Origin: NAT127 sp034717695
GTDB taxonomy: Bacteria > Pseudomonadota > Gammaproteobacteria > Pseudomonadales > Porticoccaceae
Length of the DNA stretch: 64,000 nucleotides
NCBI GenBank assembly: GCA_034717695.1
Contig: JAYELS010000070.1
Location: 26,767 to 90,766 of the forward strand
Direction of reading: 5' to 3'
The notes under the pieces were generated by a model. The model saw only the letters and a list, made by a program, of their open reading frames with translations, made no database searches and had not been told where the DNA came from. The position numbers were made by a program, and so were the translations under genes. Below are positions 53,765 through 64,000 of the stretch, in pieces. The stretch's first letter is position 1. Each line of letters begins with the position of its first letter.

Positions 53765-55588
53765 TTACTCGTTGTGGAGTGCACTGTAAATAGCCTCCGC
53801 CACTTTTCGGCTGATGCCGGGCACCTTGGTCAAATCCGCCACGCTGGCCTTTTCCACCTCGCCATAACCGCCGAAAAAGCGCAGTAATTCCCGCCGCCGG
53901 CGGGGGCCGACACCGGGAATATTCTCCAGGGGAGACTCGCGGCGCTTCTTGTCCCGGCGCTGGCGGTGGCCGGTGATGGCGAAGCGGTGGGCCTCGTCGC
54001 GGATCTGCTGGATGAGGTGAAGGGCCGGGGATTCGGTGCGCAGAATCTCCTCCCGGTCGCCGACGGCGAGCAGCAAGGTCTCCATGCCGGGCTTGCGTGT
54101 CACCCCCTTCGCCACCCCCACCAGGGTCACACCCTCCACGCCGAGGCGGGCGAGCACGTCGCTCGCCATGCGCAGCTGGCCCTTGCCGCCGTCGATGAGA
54201 AGGATATCCGGCAGCTTGCCCTCGCCTTTCTGGAGCCGCCGGTAGCGGCGCTCGAGGGCCTGGGCCATGGCGCCGTAGTCGTCGCCGGCGGGCACCCCCT
54301 CGATATTGAAGCGCCGGTAGTCGGCCTTGATGGCGCCCTCGGCGCCCCACACCACGCAGGACGCCACCGTCGCCTCGCCGCTGCTGTGGCTGATATCGAA
54401 GCACTCGATGCGCGCCGGCGCCGCGGCGAGGCCGAGGCCGCCGCGCAGGGCCTCGAGGCGGTTTTGCACGGTCTCCCGGGAGGCGAGCCGGCTGGCCAGG
54501 CTCTGCTCGGCGCTGCGGGTGGCCAGTTCCAGCCATTTCAGGCGGGTGCCGCGCACCGAGGTCTTGACCGCCACCTTGCGCCCGAGGGTCTGGCTGATGG
54601 CGGCGGACAGCACCTCGGCATCCTCGGCGGGGATCTCGGCGATGATCTCCCGGGGCAGGTCGTTGAGGCCGCCACCGCCCAGGTACAGCTGGGAAATGAA
54701 CTCGCCGAGCAGCGCACCACGGTCGTCCGCCAGGGGGGTCTTGGGAAAGAATCCGCGGCTGCCGAGCATCCGCCCCTGGCGGATGAACAGCATCTGCACC
54801 GAGGCGAGATCCCCGGATACGGCGGCGGCGAGCACGTCCACGTTGCCCTGCCCCGCCTCGATCACCTGCTCCGCCTGGAGCTGGCGCAGGGAGATGATCT
54901 TGTCCCTGAGGTCCGCCGCCTTCTCGAAATGAAGCTCGGCGGCGGCGCCGTCCATGGCCTGTTCCAGCTCGCGGATCACCAGGTCGCTCTTGCCCTCAAG
55001 GAACAACTCGGTGAGGCGCACGTCGCGGCGGTAGTCCTCCTCGCTCACCAGGCCCACGCAGGGCCCGGTGCAGCGCTTGATCTGGTACTGCAGGCAGGGC
55101 CGCGAGCGGTTGCGGAAGAAGCTGTCCTCGCACTGGCGCACGCGAAAGGTCTTCTGCAGGAACACCAGGCTGTCCCGCACCACGTTGGCGTTGGGATAGG
55201 GGCCGAAATAGCGGCCCTTGCGGCGTTTCACCCCGCGATGGAAGGCGAGGCGCGGATAGGGCTCCCCCTCGGAGAGAAACACATAGGGGTAGGACTTGTC
55301 GTCCCGCATCAGGATGTTGAAGGGCGGCCGGTACTGCTTGATGAGGTTCTGTTCGAGGATCAGCGCCTCGACCTCGGTGGCGGTGATGGTGACCTGCACA
55401 TTGCGGATGCGGCTCACCAGGGCCTGGGGCTTGGGGCTCAGGCCACTTGCGCGAAAATAGCTGGCGACCCGCTTGCGCAGGTTCTTGGCCTTGCCCACGT
55501 AGAGGATCTGCTCGTCCTCGCCGAACATCTGGTAGACCCCGGGGCGCTGGGTGAGGGTCTTGAGAAAGCTTTTGGCGTCGAAGGGCAT
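53765..55588 (-). CDS. uvrC: Excinuclease ABC subunit C
   Basis: A 607-aa nuclease that makes both cuts in nucleotide excision repair. GIY-YIG domain at the N-terminus (RPGVYQMFGEDEQILYVGKA), UvrB-binding UVR motif around 200-235, RNase H-like domain (ECFDISHSSGEATVAS) and C-terminal helix-hairpin-helix (NIPGVGPRRRRELLRFFGGY). Intact and of normal length. The gacA-uvrC-pgsA order is the usual one. Confidence 0.97.
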   Translation of the reverse strand: MPFDAKSFLKTLTQRPGVYQMFGEDEQILYVGKAKNLRKRVASYFRASGLSPKPQALVSRIRNVQVTITATEVEALILEQNLIKQYRPPFNILMRDDKSYPYVFLSEGEPYPRLAFHRGVKRRKGRYFGPYPNANVVRDSLVFLQKTFRVRQCEDSFFRNRSRPCLQYQIKRCTGPCVGLVSEEDYRRDVRLTELFLEGKSDLVIRELEQAMDGAAAELHFEKAADLRDKIISLRQLQAEQVIEAGQGNVDVLAAAVSGDLASVQMLFIRQGRMLGSRGFFPKTPLADDRGALLGEFISQLYLGGGGLNDLPREIIAEIPAEDAEVLSAAISQTLGRKVAVKTSVRGTRLKWLELATRSAEQSLASRLASRETVQNRLEALRGGLGLAAAPARIECFDISHSSGEATVASCVVWGAEGAIKADYRRFNIEGVPAGDDYGAMAQALERRYRRLQKGEGKLPDILLIDGGKGQLRMASDVLARLGVEGVTLVGVAKGVTRKPGMETLLLAVGDREEILRTESPALHLIQQIRDEAHRFAITGHRQRRDKKRRESPLENIPGVGPRRRRELLRFFGGYGEVEKASVADLTKVPGISRKVAEAIYSALHNE

Positions 55589-55598
55589 CGGGGCCGGC

Positions 55599-56249
55599 CT
55601 AGAGAATTTCGCTCGGGTCCACCAGCCCGTACTTGACGGCGGCGAGGGTCAGCTCCACGTCGTTGCCCACCCCGAGTTTTTCGTAGATGCGGTATTTGTG
55701 GGCGTTGATAGTCTTGGGGCTGATGTTGAGGATGCCCGCCACCTCCGCCGCCCGGTAGCCGCTGGTGATCATCTGGGCGATCTGCAATTCCCGCTGGGAC
55801 AGCTGGGCCAGGGGCGAGGACTCCTGCCCGGGGCGCAGGCCGCTCACCACCATCAGCTGGGCGATGGAGGGGCTTACGTACACCGAACCGGCCATCACCA
55901 TGCTGATGGCCTGGGCGATCTCGTGGGTATCGGCGTTCTTGGTGATGTAGCCGGCGGCCCCGGCCTTGAGCAGCTTGCTGGGATAGACGTCGTCGTTGAA
56001 GGCGGTGACGATGATGACCCGCACCTGGGCGTGATTGAGGACGATGCGCTTGGTGGCCTCGATGCCCCCCATGCCCGGCATGCGGATATCCATCAACACC
56101 AGGTCGGGCCTGTCGCCCCGCACCCGGTCGAGGGCTTCCTCGCCGCTTGCCGCCTCGCTCACCACCACCACGCCGGGCACGTCCCGCAACAGGCCGCAAA
56201 GGCCCATACGGATAAGGTGATGATCGTCAACCACCAGAACCCTGATCAC
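55599..56249 (-). CDS. gacA: GacA/UvrY-type response regulator
   Basis: A 216-aa two-component regulator. Receiver domain with phosphoacceptor Asp in LVLMDIRMPG (about 54) and Lys in GYITKNAD; LuxR-type helix-turn-helix at the end (QLSQRELQIAQMI, SPKTINAHKYRIYEKL). Its partner GacS/BarA is not in the window. GacA-type regulators control small RNAs acting on CsrA/RsmA. It overlaps alkB by 4 bp and precedes uvrC by 10 bp. Confidence 0.93.
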   Translation of the reverse strand: MIRVLVVDDHHLIRMGLCGLLRDVPGVVVVSEAASGEEALDRVRGDRPDLVLMDIRMPGMGGIEATKRIVLNHAQVRVIIVTAFNDDVYPSKLLKAGAAGYITKNADTHEIAQAISMVMAGSVYVSPSIAQLMVVSGLRPGQESSPLAQLSQRELQIAQMITSGYRAAEVAGILNISPKTINAHKYRIYEKLGVGNDVELTLAAVKYGLVDPSEIL

Positions 56250-56869
56250 CGCAACCTCCCCTGTGCCGGTGCCGGTCGCACCGAGCGGAATGTGATGTTG
56301 ATGCGCGCCTCCGCGATCCGGGGCTCCTTGGGGACCCGGTGCAGCCAGTGGTGCTGGAGCGGCCCGGCCATCAGCAGCAGCGAGCCGTCGGGCAGTTCCA
56401 GGCGGTAGCGCTGCCCGGGGATTGTACGGTGTTTCAGTTCAAAGCGCCGTACCGCCCCGAGGCTGAGGGACGCCACCTGGGGGGCCTCCCCCAGTTCGGG
56501 CTCGTCGTCGGCGTGCCAGTCGACGCTGTCGGCACCGTCCCGGTACAGATTGAGCAGGGCGCTGTTGAAGACGAGTCCGGTGGCGGCCTCGACCCGCTCC
56601 CTGACCCGGGACAGGAGCGGCGTCCAGGGGGTGGTGACGAGGCGCACCCCGGAGTAGCTGTAGTCGGCGCCGGGATCGCCGTACCAGGCGTTCAGCCGGG
56701 GGATGGGGATACGCCGCCCGGCGATGGAAATTTCGCTGCGCTCCCAGGGGGTTTCAGCCCGCAGCCGGGCGAACAGGGCGGCGCGCTCCGCCGCCTCGAC
56801 AAAGGCCGGCCAGTAGCGCAGCTGGCCGTCCCGGAGCACCAGGGTTTCATCACCGCCGAGGGGGAGCAT
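56246..56869 (-). CDS. AlkB-like alpha-ketoglutarate-dependent dioxygenase
   Basis: A 207-aa 2-oxoglutarate/Fe(II) oxygenase that repairs alkylated bases (AlkB/ALKBH2-3 type). Fe ligands HAD in DWHADDEPE and the distal His in WLHRVPKE; 2OG-binding Arg in ARINITFRSV. The start ATG 56869 overlaps the murB end by 20 bp. Confidence 0.88.
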   Translation of the reverse strand: MLPLGGDETLVLRDGQLRYWPAFVEAAERAALFARLRAETPWERSEISIAGRRIPIPRLNAWYGDPGADYSYSGVRLVTTPWTPLLSRVRERVEAATGLVFNSALLNLYRDGADSVDWHADDEPELGEAPQVASLSLGAVRRFELKHRTIPGQRYRLELPDGSLLLMAGPLQHHWLHRVPKEPRIAEARINITFRSVRPAPAQGRLR

Positions 56870-57890
56870 GGTCCTCGCCACCGAGCACGGTGGGTTCGAG
56901 CTCGAGGGCAACCCCAAAGCGCCCCTCGACATCGGCGGCGATATCGGCGGCCAGGGCCAGCAACTCGGCGCCGCTGCCGCCGCCAAAGTGCACCAGCACC
57001 AGGGCCTGACGGTCGTGGACACCCACGGCGCCCCGCCGCCGACCCTTCCAGCCGGCGCGGTCGATGAGCCAGGCGGCGGGAATCTTCAGGCCGCCGTCGG
57101 GCTGGGGGTAGCCCGGCATATCGGGAAAGCGCGCCCTGAGGGCCGCGCCCTCGGCGGCACCCACCACCGGGTTCTTGAAGAAACTGCCGGCGTTGGGGCG
57201 CTCCGCCGGGTCCGGCAGTTTGCGCCGGCGCAGGGCGCACACCGCGTCGTACACCGCCCGGGGGCTCGGCGCCGGATCGGCGGCGAGGCTGTCCCGGAGT
57301 TCCGGGTAATCCAGGCAGGGCGCCGGAATGGTGGACAGGGACAGGGTGATGGCGGTGATGATCACCCTGCCCCGCAGTTCGTGCTTGAAAATACTGTCCC
57401 GGTAGCCGAAGCGGCAGGCCTCCCGGTCGAGCCGGATCAGCTCGCCGCTGTCCAGGTCGAGGGCATCGAGGCTGTCGAAGCGGCTGGCCAGCTCCACCCC
57501 GTAGGCGCCGATATTCTGGATCGGCGCGGCGCCGGCGCGGCCGGGGATGAGGGCGAGGTTTTCGAGGCCGAACCAGCCCCGGGCGAGGCAATGGCCCACC
57601 AGGGCGTGCCAATCCTCCCCCGCCCCTGCCCGTACCCGCACCGTGCTCCCCGCCCTGTCCAGCGCCTCGATGCCGGGCAGCGCGACCCGCACCACCAGCC
57701 CGGGGATGTCCCCGGCGAGGATCACGTTGCTACCGCCGCCGAGCACCGTCAGGGACAGGCCCCGGGCGCGGGCGAAGTCCCGGGCCGCCAACAGGTCGTC
57801 GAGGGTGGCGGCGGTGCACAGGTAGCGGGCCCGGGCGTCGAGGGCGAGGGTATTGAGGCCGCCCATGGGGGCCTGCTCGATGAACTCCAC
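56850..57890 (-). CDS. murB: UDP-N-acetylenolpyruvoylglucosamine reductase
   Basis: A 346-aa flavoenzyme forming UDP-MurNAc. FAD segment VLGGGSNVILAGD, active-site YRDSIFKHEL, and the catalytic Ser in NAGSFFKNPVV. It is the type I (E. coli-like) MurB. Start uncertain: GTG 57890 is used; ATG 57866 (MGGLNTLAL) is also possible. Confidence 0.92.
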   Translation of the reverse strand: MEFIEQAPMGGLNTLALDARARYLCTAATLDDLLAARDFARARGLSLTVLGGGSNVILAGDIPGLVVRVALPGIEALDRAGSTVRVRAGAGEDWHALVGHCLARGWFGLENLALIPGRAGAAPIQNIGAYGVELASRFDSLDALDLDSGELIRLDREACRFGYRDSIFKHELRGRVIITAITLSLSTIPAPCLDYPELRDSLAADPAPSPRAVYDAVCALRRRKLPDPAERPNAGSFFKNPVVGAAEGAALRARFPDMPGYPQPDGGLKIPAAWLIDRAGWKGRRRGAVGVHDRQALVLVHFGGGSGAELLALAADIAADVEGRFGVALELEPTVLGGEDHAPPRR

Positions 57891-57894
57891 CCCC

Positions 57895-58401
57895 TCAGCG
57901 CTCCCCGGCGTCGACGTGGTGGACGCGGATATGGTCGAGCAGCCCCAGGGATGCCTGGTAGACCAGCTCGTAGACCCGCTCGAAGCCGTCGAAGCCGCCG
58001 TAGTAGGGATCCGGCACCTCGTCGGGGTCCTGTTCACCCAGCTCACCGGCAAAGGGCAGGAAGAGCCCGACGTGCCCCAGGTACCAGTCGGGCTTCATGC
58101 GTTCCAGGGCGTCGAGGTTGGCGCGGTCCATGGCGAGGATGTAGTCGAAATGATCGAAGTCCGCCGGGGTCACCAGCCGCGCCCGCAGGTGGCCGATATC
58201 CACCCCGCGGCCGAGGGCCGCCTGGCGCGCCCGCTGGTCCGGCGCCTTGCCGAGGTGCCAGTCGCCGGTGCCGGCGGAATCCACGGCGATTAGGGCATCG
58301 AGCCCCGCGTCCCGCACCAGTTGCTCAAATACACCCTGGGCGGTGGGTGAGCGGCAGATATTGCCGAGGCAGACAAACAGCACGCGGGTCTGGCGAGTCA
58401 T
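57895..58401 (-). CDS. Low-molecular-weight protein-tyrosine phosphatase
   Basis: A 168-aa phosphatase with the P-loop VCLGNICRSPTAQGVF (nucleophile Cys in CxxxxxRS) and the general acid Asp in DPYYGG. Such enzymes can act on tyrosine kinases that control capsule, but no kinase is next to it. The start overlaps the kdsB stop by 4 bp. Confidence 0.92.
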   Translation of the reverse strand: MTRQTRVLFVCLGNICRSPTAQGVFEQLVRDAGLDALIAVDSAGTGDWHLGKAPDQRARQAALGRGVDIGHLRARLVTPADFDHFDYILAMDRANLDALERMKPDWYLGHVGLFLPFAGELGEQDPDEVPDPYYGGFDGFERVYELVYQASLGLLDHIRVHHVDAGER

Positions 58402-59171
58402 GGCGCTGCTCCTCCGAGCATGTCGATGACCCGGGCCAGGTCCGCCTCGGTGTCCACCCCGCCAGGCACCGGGGCGCAGGCCTCCGCCAGGTGGATGCGG
58501 CGCCCCTGCCACAGAAAGCGCAACTGCTCCAGGCATTCGAGGCGCTCCAGGGGAGCCACGGGCCAGGTGACGAAATCCCGCAGCTCCCGCACCCGATAGG
58601 CGTAGATGCCGAGGTGGCGGCGGGCGTCGAGCTCCTCCGGCAAGCCGGGGGCACCGGCGAGGCGGTGGTCCCGGGGCCAGGGAATGGGGGCGCGGCTGAA
58701 ATAGAGGGCCATGCCCGCCCGGTCGGTCACCACCTTGACGATGTTGGGGTTGTCGAAATCCGCGGCCGCTAGGATCGGCTCCCACAGGGTCGCCACCGCC
58801 GCATCCGGGTTGGCCGCCAGGTTGGCGGCCACCTGGCGGATCACCGCCGGGGGGATCAGGGGCTCGTCCCCCTGGACATTGACCAGGAGGGTGTCGTCGT
58901 CAAAGCCGAGGAGCCGCGTCACCTCCTCCAGCCGGTCGGTGCCGGAGGGGTGATCCGGGGAGGTCATCACCACCTCGCCGCCAAAGCCCCGCACCGCGTC
59001 GCGGATGCGGGAATCGTCGGTGGCGACGGTGACACTCTGGGCACCGGCGGCCAGGGCCTGCTGGTGAACCCACTGGATCATGGGCTTGCCGCCAATGTCC
59101 CGCAGCGGCTTGGCGGGCAGGCGGGTGGAGGCGTAACGGGCCGGTATCACGATATGGAAGACTGTACTCAC
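58398..59171 (-). CDS. kdsB: CMP-KDO synthetase
   Basis: A 257-aa cytidylyltransferase that activates KDO for lipid A-core. PARYASTRLPAKPL, the metal Asp in VNVQGDEPLI and RHLGIYAYR are present. It overlaps lpxK by 4 bp; the small ycaR/Trm112-like gene often found between the two is absent. Confidence 0.95.
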   Translation of the reverse strand: MSTVFHIVIPARYASTRLPAKPLRDIGGKPMIQWVHQQALAAGAQSVTVATDDSRIRDAVRGFGGEVVMTSPDHPSGTDRLEEVTRLLGFDDDTLLVNVQGDEPLIPPAVIRQVAANLAANPDAAVATLWEPILAAADFDNPNIVKVVTDRAGMALYFSRAPIPWPRDHRLAGAPGLPEELDARRHLGIYAYRVRELRDFVTWPVAPLERLECLEQLRFLWQGRRIHLAEACAPVPGGVDTEADLARVIDMLGGAAP

Positions 59172-60154
59172 AGTTGGGTCACCCGACTTTCAATGGCGTC
59201 GACAAGGGTGTGCATGCCGCTGTTCTCCAGGGTGGCGGCCACATCCAGCACCCAGGTATTCGGGGCCGGGAGGTGCTGGCATTTGACCGCGTCCTTGGCG
59301 GTGAGGATCACCGGGCGGCCGTCGCCGAAGCGCAGTTCCGCGGCACTGAAACGGTGGTGATCGGGAAAGGGATGGAGCTTCACCGCAAGCCCCAGGCTCG
59401 CCAGGGTGCGGGCAAAACGGGTGGGATTGCCGATCCCCGCCACGGCGTTGACCGAATCCCCCGGCGGGTCGTCCACGGCCCGGGATTCGCTGCCATCGAG
59501 GCGGCGAAAACGCAGGGGCTGGAGAAACATGCGGTACTGGCGCGGGTGGTCAAGCACCGCGTTGCCGCCGTTGACGATGGCGAAATCCGCTTCCCGGAGG
59601 CGCGCCAACGGCTCCCGCAGGGGGCCCGCGGGCAGGCACCAGCCGTTGCCGAGCACCCGGTCGCCGTCCACCACGATGATCTCCATGTCCCGGGCCAGGC
59701 GGTAGTGCTGGAGGCCGTCGTCGCTGAGGATGATCTCGCAGTCAGTGTGGTTTTCCAGATAGCGGGCGGCCCGCACCCGGTCCGGGTCCACCACCACCGG
59801 GCAGTCGCAGCTGAGGGCGATGAGGAGGGGCTCGTCGCCGCTCTGGGCCGGGTCGCTGTCGGCGGTGACCCGCATGGGGTACAGGGGCGCCCGGCCGCCG
59901 TAGCCGCGGCTGATCACACCGGGCCTGTAGCCCCGGGCCTGCAGCGCCTTCACCAGGGCGATGATCAGGGGCGTCTTGCCGGTGCCCCCCACGGTGAGGT
60001 TGCCCACCACGATCACCGGCAACCCCCCCCGCGCCTGGCGCGCCTCCAGGTAGGCGCGGCGCTTGCCCGCCACCCAGGCGAACAGCCAGGCGAGGGGCGC
60101 GAGCCACAGGCTCCAGCTCCCCGCCCGGTACCAGGCCCGCTCCAGCGCCGTCAC
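59168..60154 (-). CDS. lpxK: Tetraacyldisaccharide 4'-kinase
   Basis: A 328-aa kinase adding the 4'-phosphate to lipid IVA precursor at the inner membrane. N-terminal membrane helix, P-loop GNLTVGGTGKTPL, DDGLQHYRL and TAKDAVKC. It lies 3 bp after msbA, an arrangement conserved in gammaproteobacteria. Confidence 0.94.
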   Translation of the reverse strand: MTALERAWYRAGSWSLWLAPLAWLFAWVAGKRRAYLEARQARGGLPVIVVGNLTVGGTGKTPLIIALVKALQARGYRPGVISRGYGGRAPLYPMRVTADSDPAQSGDEPLLIALSCDCPVVVDPDRVRAARYLENHTDCEIILSDDGLQHYRLARDMEIIVVDGDRVLGNGWCLPAGPLREPLARLREADFAIVNGGNAVLDHPRQYRMFLQPLRFRRLDGSESRAVDDPPGDSVNAVAGIGNPTRFARTLASLGLAVKLHPFPDHHRFSAAELRFGDGRPVILTAKDAVKCQHLPAPNTWVLDVAATLENSGMHTLVDAIESRVTQL

Positions 60155-60157
60155 CCC

Positions 60158-62019
<1,862 letters not shown>

Positions 62020-62020
<1 letters not shown>

Positions 62021-62448
62021 CAGGGGTTGCCCTCCTCGGGCTCCTGGGTGGCGATGCTCAGCTGGCTGAAACCGAGGCGCCCGGCGGCGTCCATGGCCAC
62101 CACCACCGCCCGGTGGGAGGCCTCGGCGTCGGCGCTGATCACCAGGGGGACGGCCCGGTCCTCCCCCGCCACCTGGCGCAGGGCGTCCATCAGGGTGTCG
62201 AGGTGGCGGTTCACCAGGCTGTCGCCGTTGATGCTGTAGGCGCCGTCGCGGCTGATGGCGATCTCGATCTGGCGGGGCGGCGTCTCCTCCACCCGCTCAC
62301 CCTCCGCCTCCGGCAGTTCGATCAGCAGGCGGGTCTCCCGGGTGAAGGTGGTGGACACCATGAAAAAGATCAGCAGCAGGAACACCACGTCGATCAGGGG
62401 CGTGAGGTTGACGCTGTTGTCGGCCCGGGGGCGACGCTTGAATTTCAC
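62020..62448 (-). CDS. ExbD/TolR-family biopolymer transport protein
   Basis: A 142-aa protein. Cytosolic N-terminus, one membrane helix with the proton-path Asp (NLTPLIDVVFLLLIFFMV), and a periplasmic domain. With its ExbB partner it uses the proton gradient. Its position beside msbA-lpxK, not tonB or tol-pal, is common in Pseudomonas relatives. Confidence 0.92.
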
Positions 62449-63077
62449 GGCGCGCCGTTCTCGCCGGAGGCGGCGCGCTCACCGTGGAGGGCGTCCACCA
62501 GCTTGATGGCCTGGTCCTCCATCACCACCACCAGGGAGTCGATGCGGCGCTCGAAATAGCGGTGCAGGATCAGGGCGGGAATCGCCACCGTGAGCCCCGC
62601 CGCCGTGGTGATGAGGGCTTCGGAAATACCGCCCGCCAGCACCGAGGCGTTGCCGCTGCCGTGGAGCATGATGGCGGAGAACACCTTGATCATGCCGATC
62701 ACCGTGCCGAGCAGGCCCAGCAGCGGCGCCACCGCGGCGATGGTGCCGAGGGGGGCGAGGTAGCGCTCCAGCTCGTGGATCACCTGATTGGCGGCCTCCT
62801 CGATGCTGTCCTTCATCACCTCGCGGCCGTGGTGGGCGTTGGCGAGGCCCGCCGCGAGCACCTGGCCGAGGGGCGAGGAGCGGCGCAGTTCGACGATCTT
62901 TTCCCGGTTGAGCTGGTTGTTGCGCAGCCACTGCCAGATCTGGCGCAGCAGGTTGGGGGGCGTGACCTTGCGGGGGCGCAGTGCCCAGTAGCGCTCGATG
63001 GCGATGGTGATCACGGCAATGGAGCACAGCAGGATGGGCAACATCAGCCATCCCCCCGCGATGATGAACTCGTACAC
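62445..63077 (-). CDS. ExbB/TolQ-family proton channel protein
   Basis: A 210-aa membrane protein with three helices; the MotA/TolQ/ExbB motif is PLLGLLGTVIGMIKVF. A GTG at 63077 (VYEFIIAGGWLMLP) has AAGGA 6 nt upstream and fits the family N-terminus. ATG 63116 is in frame but lacks a ribosome site. It overlaps exbD by 4 bp. Confidence 0.91.
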   Translation of the reverse strand: MYEFIIAGGWLMLPILLCSIAVITIAIERYWALRPRKVTPPNLLRQIWQWLRNNQLNREKIVELRRSSPLGQVLAAGLANAHHGREVMKDSIEEAANQVIHELERYLAPLGTIAAVAPLLGLLGTVIGMIKVFSAIMLHGSGNASVLAGGISEALITTAAGLTVAIPALILHRYFERRIDSLVVVMEDQAIKLVDALHGERAASGENGAP

Positions 63078-63146
63078 GATCTGTCCTTGGGGTTTTTTCG
63101 CGGCCAACTTTACCATAAATCGCCGCGGCCACAGGGCGCCGGGGGC

Positions 63147-64000
63147 TCAACGCAGCCACCAGGGGCGCCAGGGGCGCAGGCGGTGCTCGACCACCTCCGG
63201 CCCGCGCCCCTCCCCGTCCCAGCGAAACACCAGGGCACCGCTCGCGGCGCTGTACCAGAGGGCGCCCCCCGCCTCCCGGTAGCGGGCCACCACCGCCGGG
63301 TGGGGATGGCCGAAATGGTGGCGAAACCCCGCGGAAAACACCGTGTGGCGGGGCCTGGCCCAGCGGATGAAGGCCGTCGACGACGAGGTCTTGCTGCCGT
63401 GGTGGGGCGCCAGCAACAGGTCGATACCGTCCCCCGGGGCATCCCGCCAGGTGACGACAAGGCGCTCCTCCACCGCCCGCTCGATATCCCCGGGCAGGAG
63501 GATCGCCAGATCGCCGAGGCGCGCCAGCAGCACGCAGGAGCCGTTGTTGTCGCTGCCCTGCCCCCCCGCCGGGGGCGACAGCAGGGTGAATTCCACCCCC
63601 TCCCAGCGCCAGCGGCCCCCGGCGACACAGGGCTCGGCGTCGAGCTCCGGCACCGCGCCGGCGGCGGCGACGGTGCGCCGCACCGGCATGGCCCTGGCCA
63701 GCTCCCTCGCGCCGCCGGCGTGGTCGTTGTCGCCGTGGCTGATCACCAGCAGGTCGATGGCCCGGACGCCGAGGCTGCGCAGGTAGGGGGCGACGATGCC
63801 GCTGCCGGCATCGAAGCTGTCGCTGAAGGCGGGCCCGGTGTCGTACACCAGGGTGCGCTCCCCCGCCCGCAACACCACGGCGAGCCCCTGCCCCACGTCG
63901 AGCACTGTCACCTCGAGGTGCGGCCCCGGCGCCGGGCGGCCGAGCAGCAGCCCCGCCAGGAGCGCCGCCGCCAGCCCCCGGAGCCCCAGGGCGGCGGGCA
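63147..64000 (-). CDS. ComEC/Rec2 competence protein, C-terminal part (cut by window edge)
   Basis: The last 283 codons of a large protein. Membrane-like residues (LRGLAAALLAGLLLGRP) run into the C-terminal metallo-beta-lactamase domain: TVLDVGQGLAVVLR, HGDNDHAGG, LLPGDIE, LAPHHGSKTSSS. ComEC forms the inner-membrane channel for transforming DNA, and this domain is its putative nuclease. Most of the gene lies beyond the window. It precedes exbB on the same strand. Confidence 0.92.
   Translation of the reverse strand, partial: PAALGLRGLAAALLAGLLLGRPAPGPHLEVTVLDVGQGLAVVLRAGERTLVYDTGPAFSDSFDAGSGIVAPYLRSLGVRAIDLLVISHGDNDHAGGARELARAMPVRRTVAAAGAVPELDAEPCVAGGRWRWEGVEFTLLSPPAGGQGSDNNGSCVLLARLGDLAILLPGDIERAVEERLVVTWRDAPGDGIDLLLAPHHGSKTSSSTAFIRWARPRHTVFSAGFRHHFGHPHPAVVARYREAGGALWYSAASGALVFRWDGEGRGPEVVEHRLRPWRPWWLR

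Noticed and set aside
52035..54536. An 833-codon minus-strand frame across pirin, tRNA-Cys and pgsA
   Set aside because: It runs through a tRNA and antisense to pirin; pgsA in another frame is clearly the real gene.

Overview
The window is about 64 kb of GC-rich chromosome from a gammaproteobacterium. Gene order points to the Pseudomonadales/Oceanospirillales sphere: tmk-holB-pilZ-tatD beside mltG-pabC, then acpP-fabG-fabD-plsX-rpmF-yceD, and rluC divergent from rne. Type IV pilus genes (pilZ, pilU) and a GacA-type regulator joined to uvrC-pgsA agree with this. No species can be named from the sequence alone. Both ends are cut inside genes: mdh on the left and comEC on the right.

Layout. 1-12.7 kb: housekeeping genes, mostly on the minus strand, for dUTP hydrolysis, DNA polymerase III delta-prime, thymidylate kinase, peptidoglycan lysis, folate synthesis, fatty-acid and phospholipid initiation, L32 and pseudouridylation. 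fabF, usually beside acpP in relatives, is absent. 12.8-16.6 kb: rne with its own promoter and a long structured 5' leader, then tRNA-Ser(UGA). 16.65-27.4 kb: an accessory defence locus next to the tRNA. It is a type I restriction-modification operon (hsdM, hsdS, hsdR) interrupted by an ORF6N/phospholipase-D-like gene, an AAA ATPase plus DUF4276 (TOPRIM-like) pair and a RhuM-Doc/Fic fusion. It also carries three gene scars: a second hsdM 3' end, the N-terminus of an XRE/ImmA-type protein, and a startless XRE controller with an expanded 8-bp repeat. 27.4-33.8 kb: a large MscS-family channel, a small secreted protein, a luciferase-like monooxygenase, and pilU behind a pair of DnaA-box-like sites.

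33.9-43.7 kb: a nitrate-uptake region. It has a PP2C/Ser-Thr-kinase fusion with a NarK transporter, siroheme methyltransferase cobA, and an nrtABC-type nitrate ABC transporter followed by a porin. narK, cobA and nrtA share one leader architecture: a -24/-12 (sigma-54) promoter-like element, a small hairpin with loop GAUGAU or GAUGUU, and an intrinsic terminator whose stem overlaps that hairpin, just before the gene. This looks like sigma-54 initiation plus antitermination of the NasR/NasT (ANTAR) kind. No nitrate or nitrite reductase gene is in the window.

43.9-64 kb: pepN, DUF2797, yeaC, a rhomboid protease, nadK, DUF1853, a TetR regulator, tRNA-Leu(UAA), a pirin and tRNA-Cys(GCA). After these comes a tight minus-strand block, transcribed comEC ... 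exbB-exbD-msbA-lpxK-kdsB-LMW phosphatase-murB-alkB-gacA-uvrC-pgsA, in which many stop and start codons overlap. It links envelope biogenesis (lipid A transport, KDO activation, UDP-MurNAc) with DNA repair.
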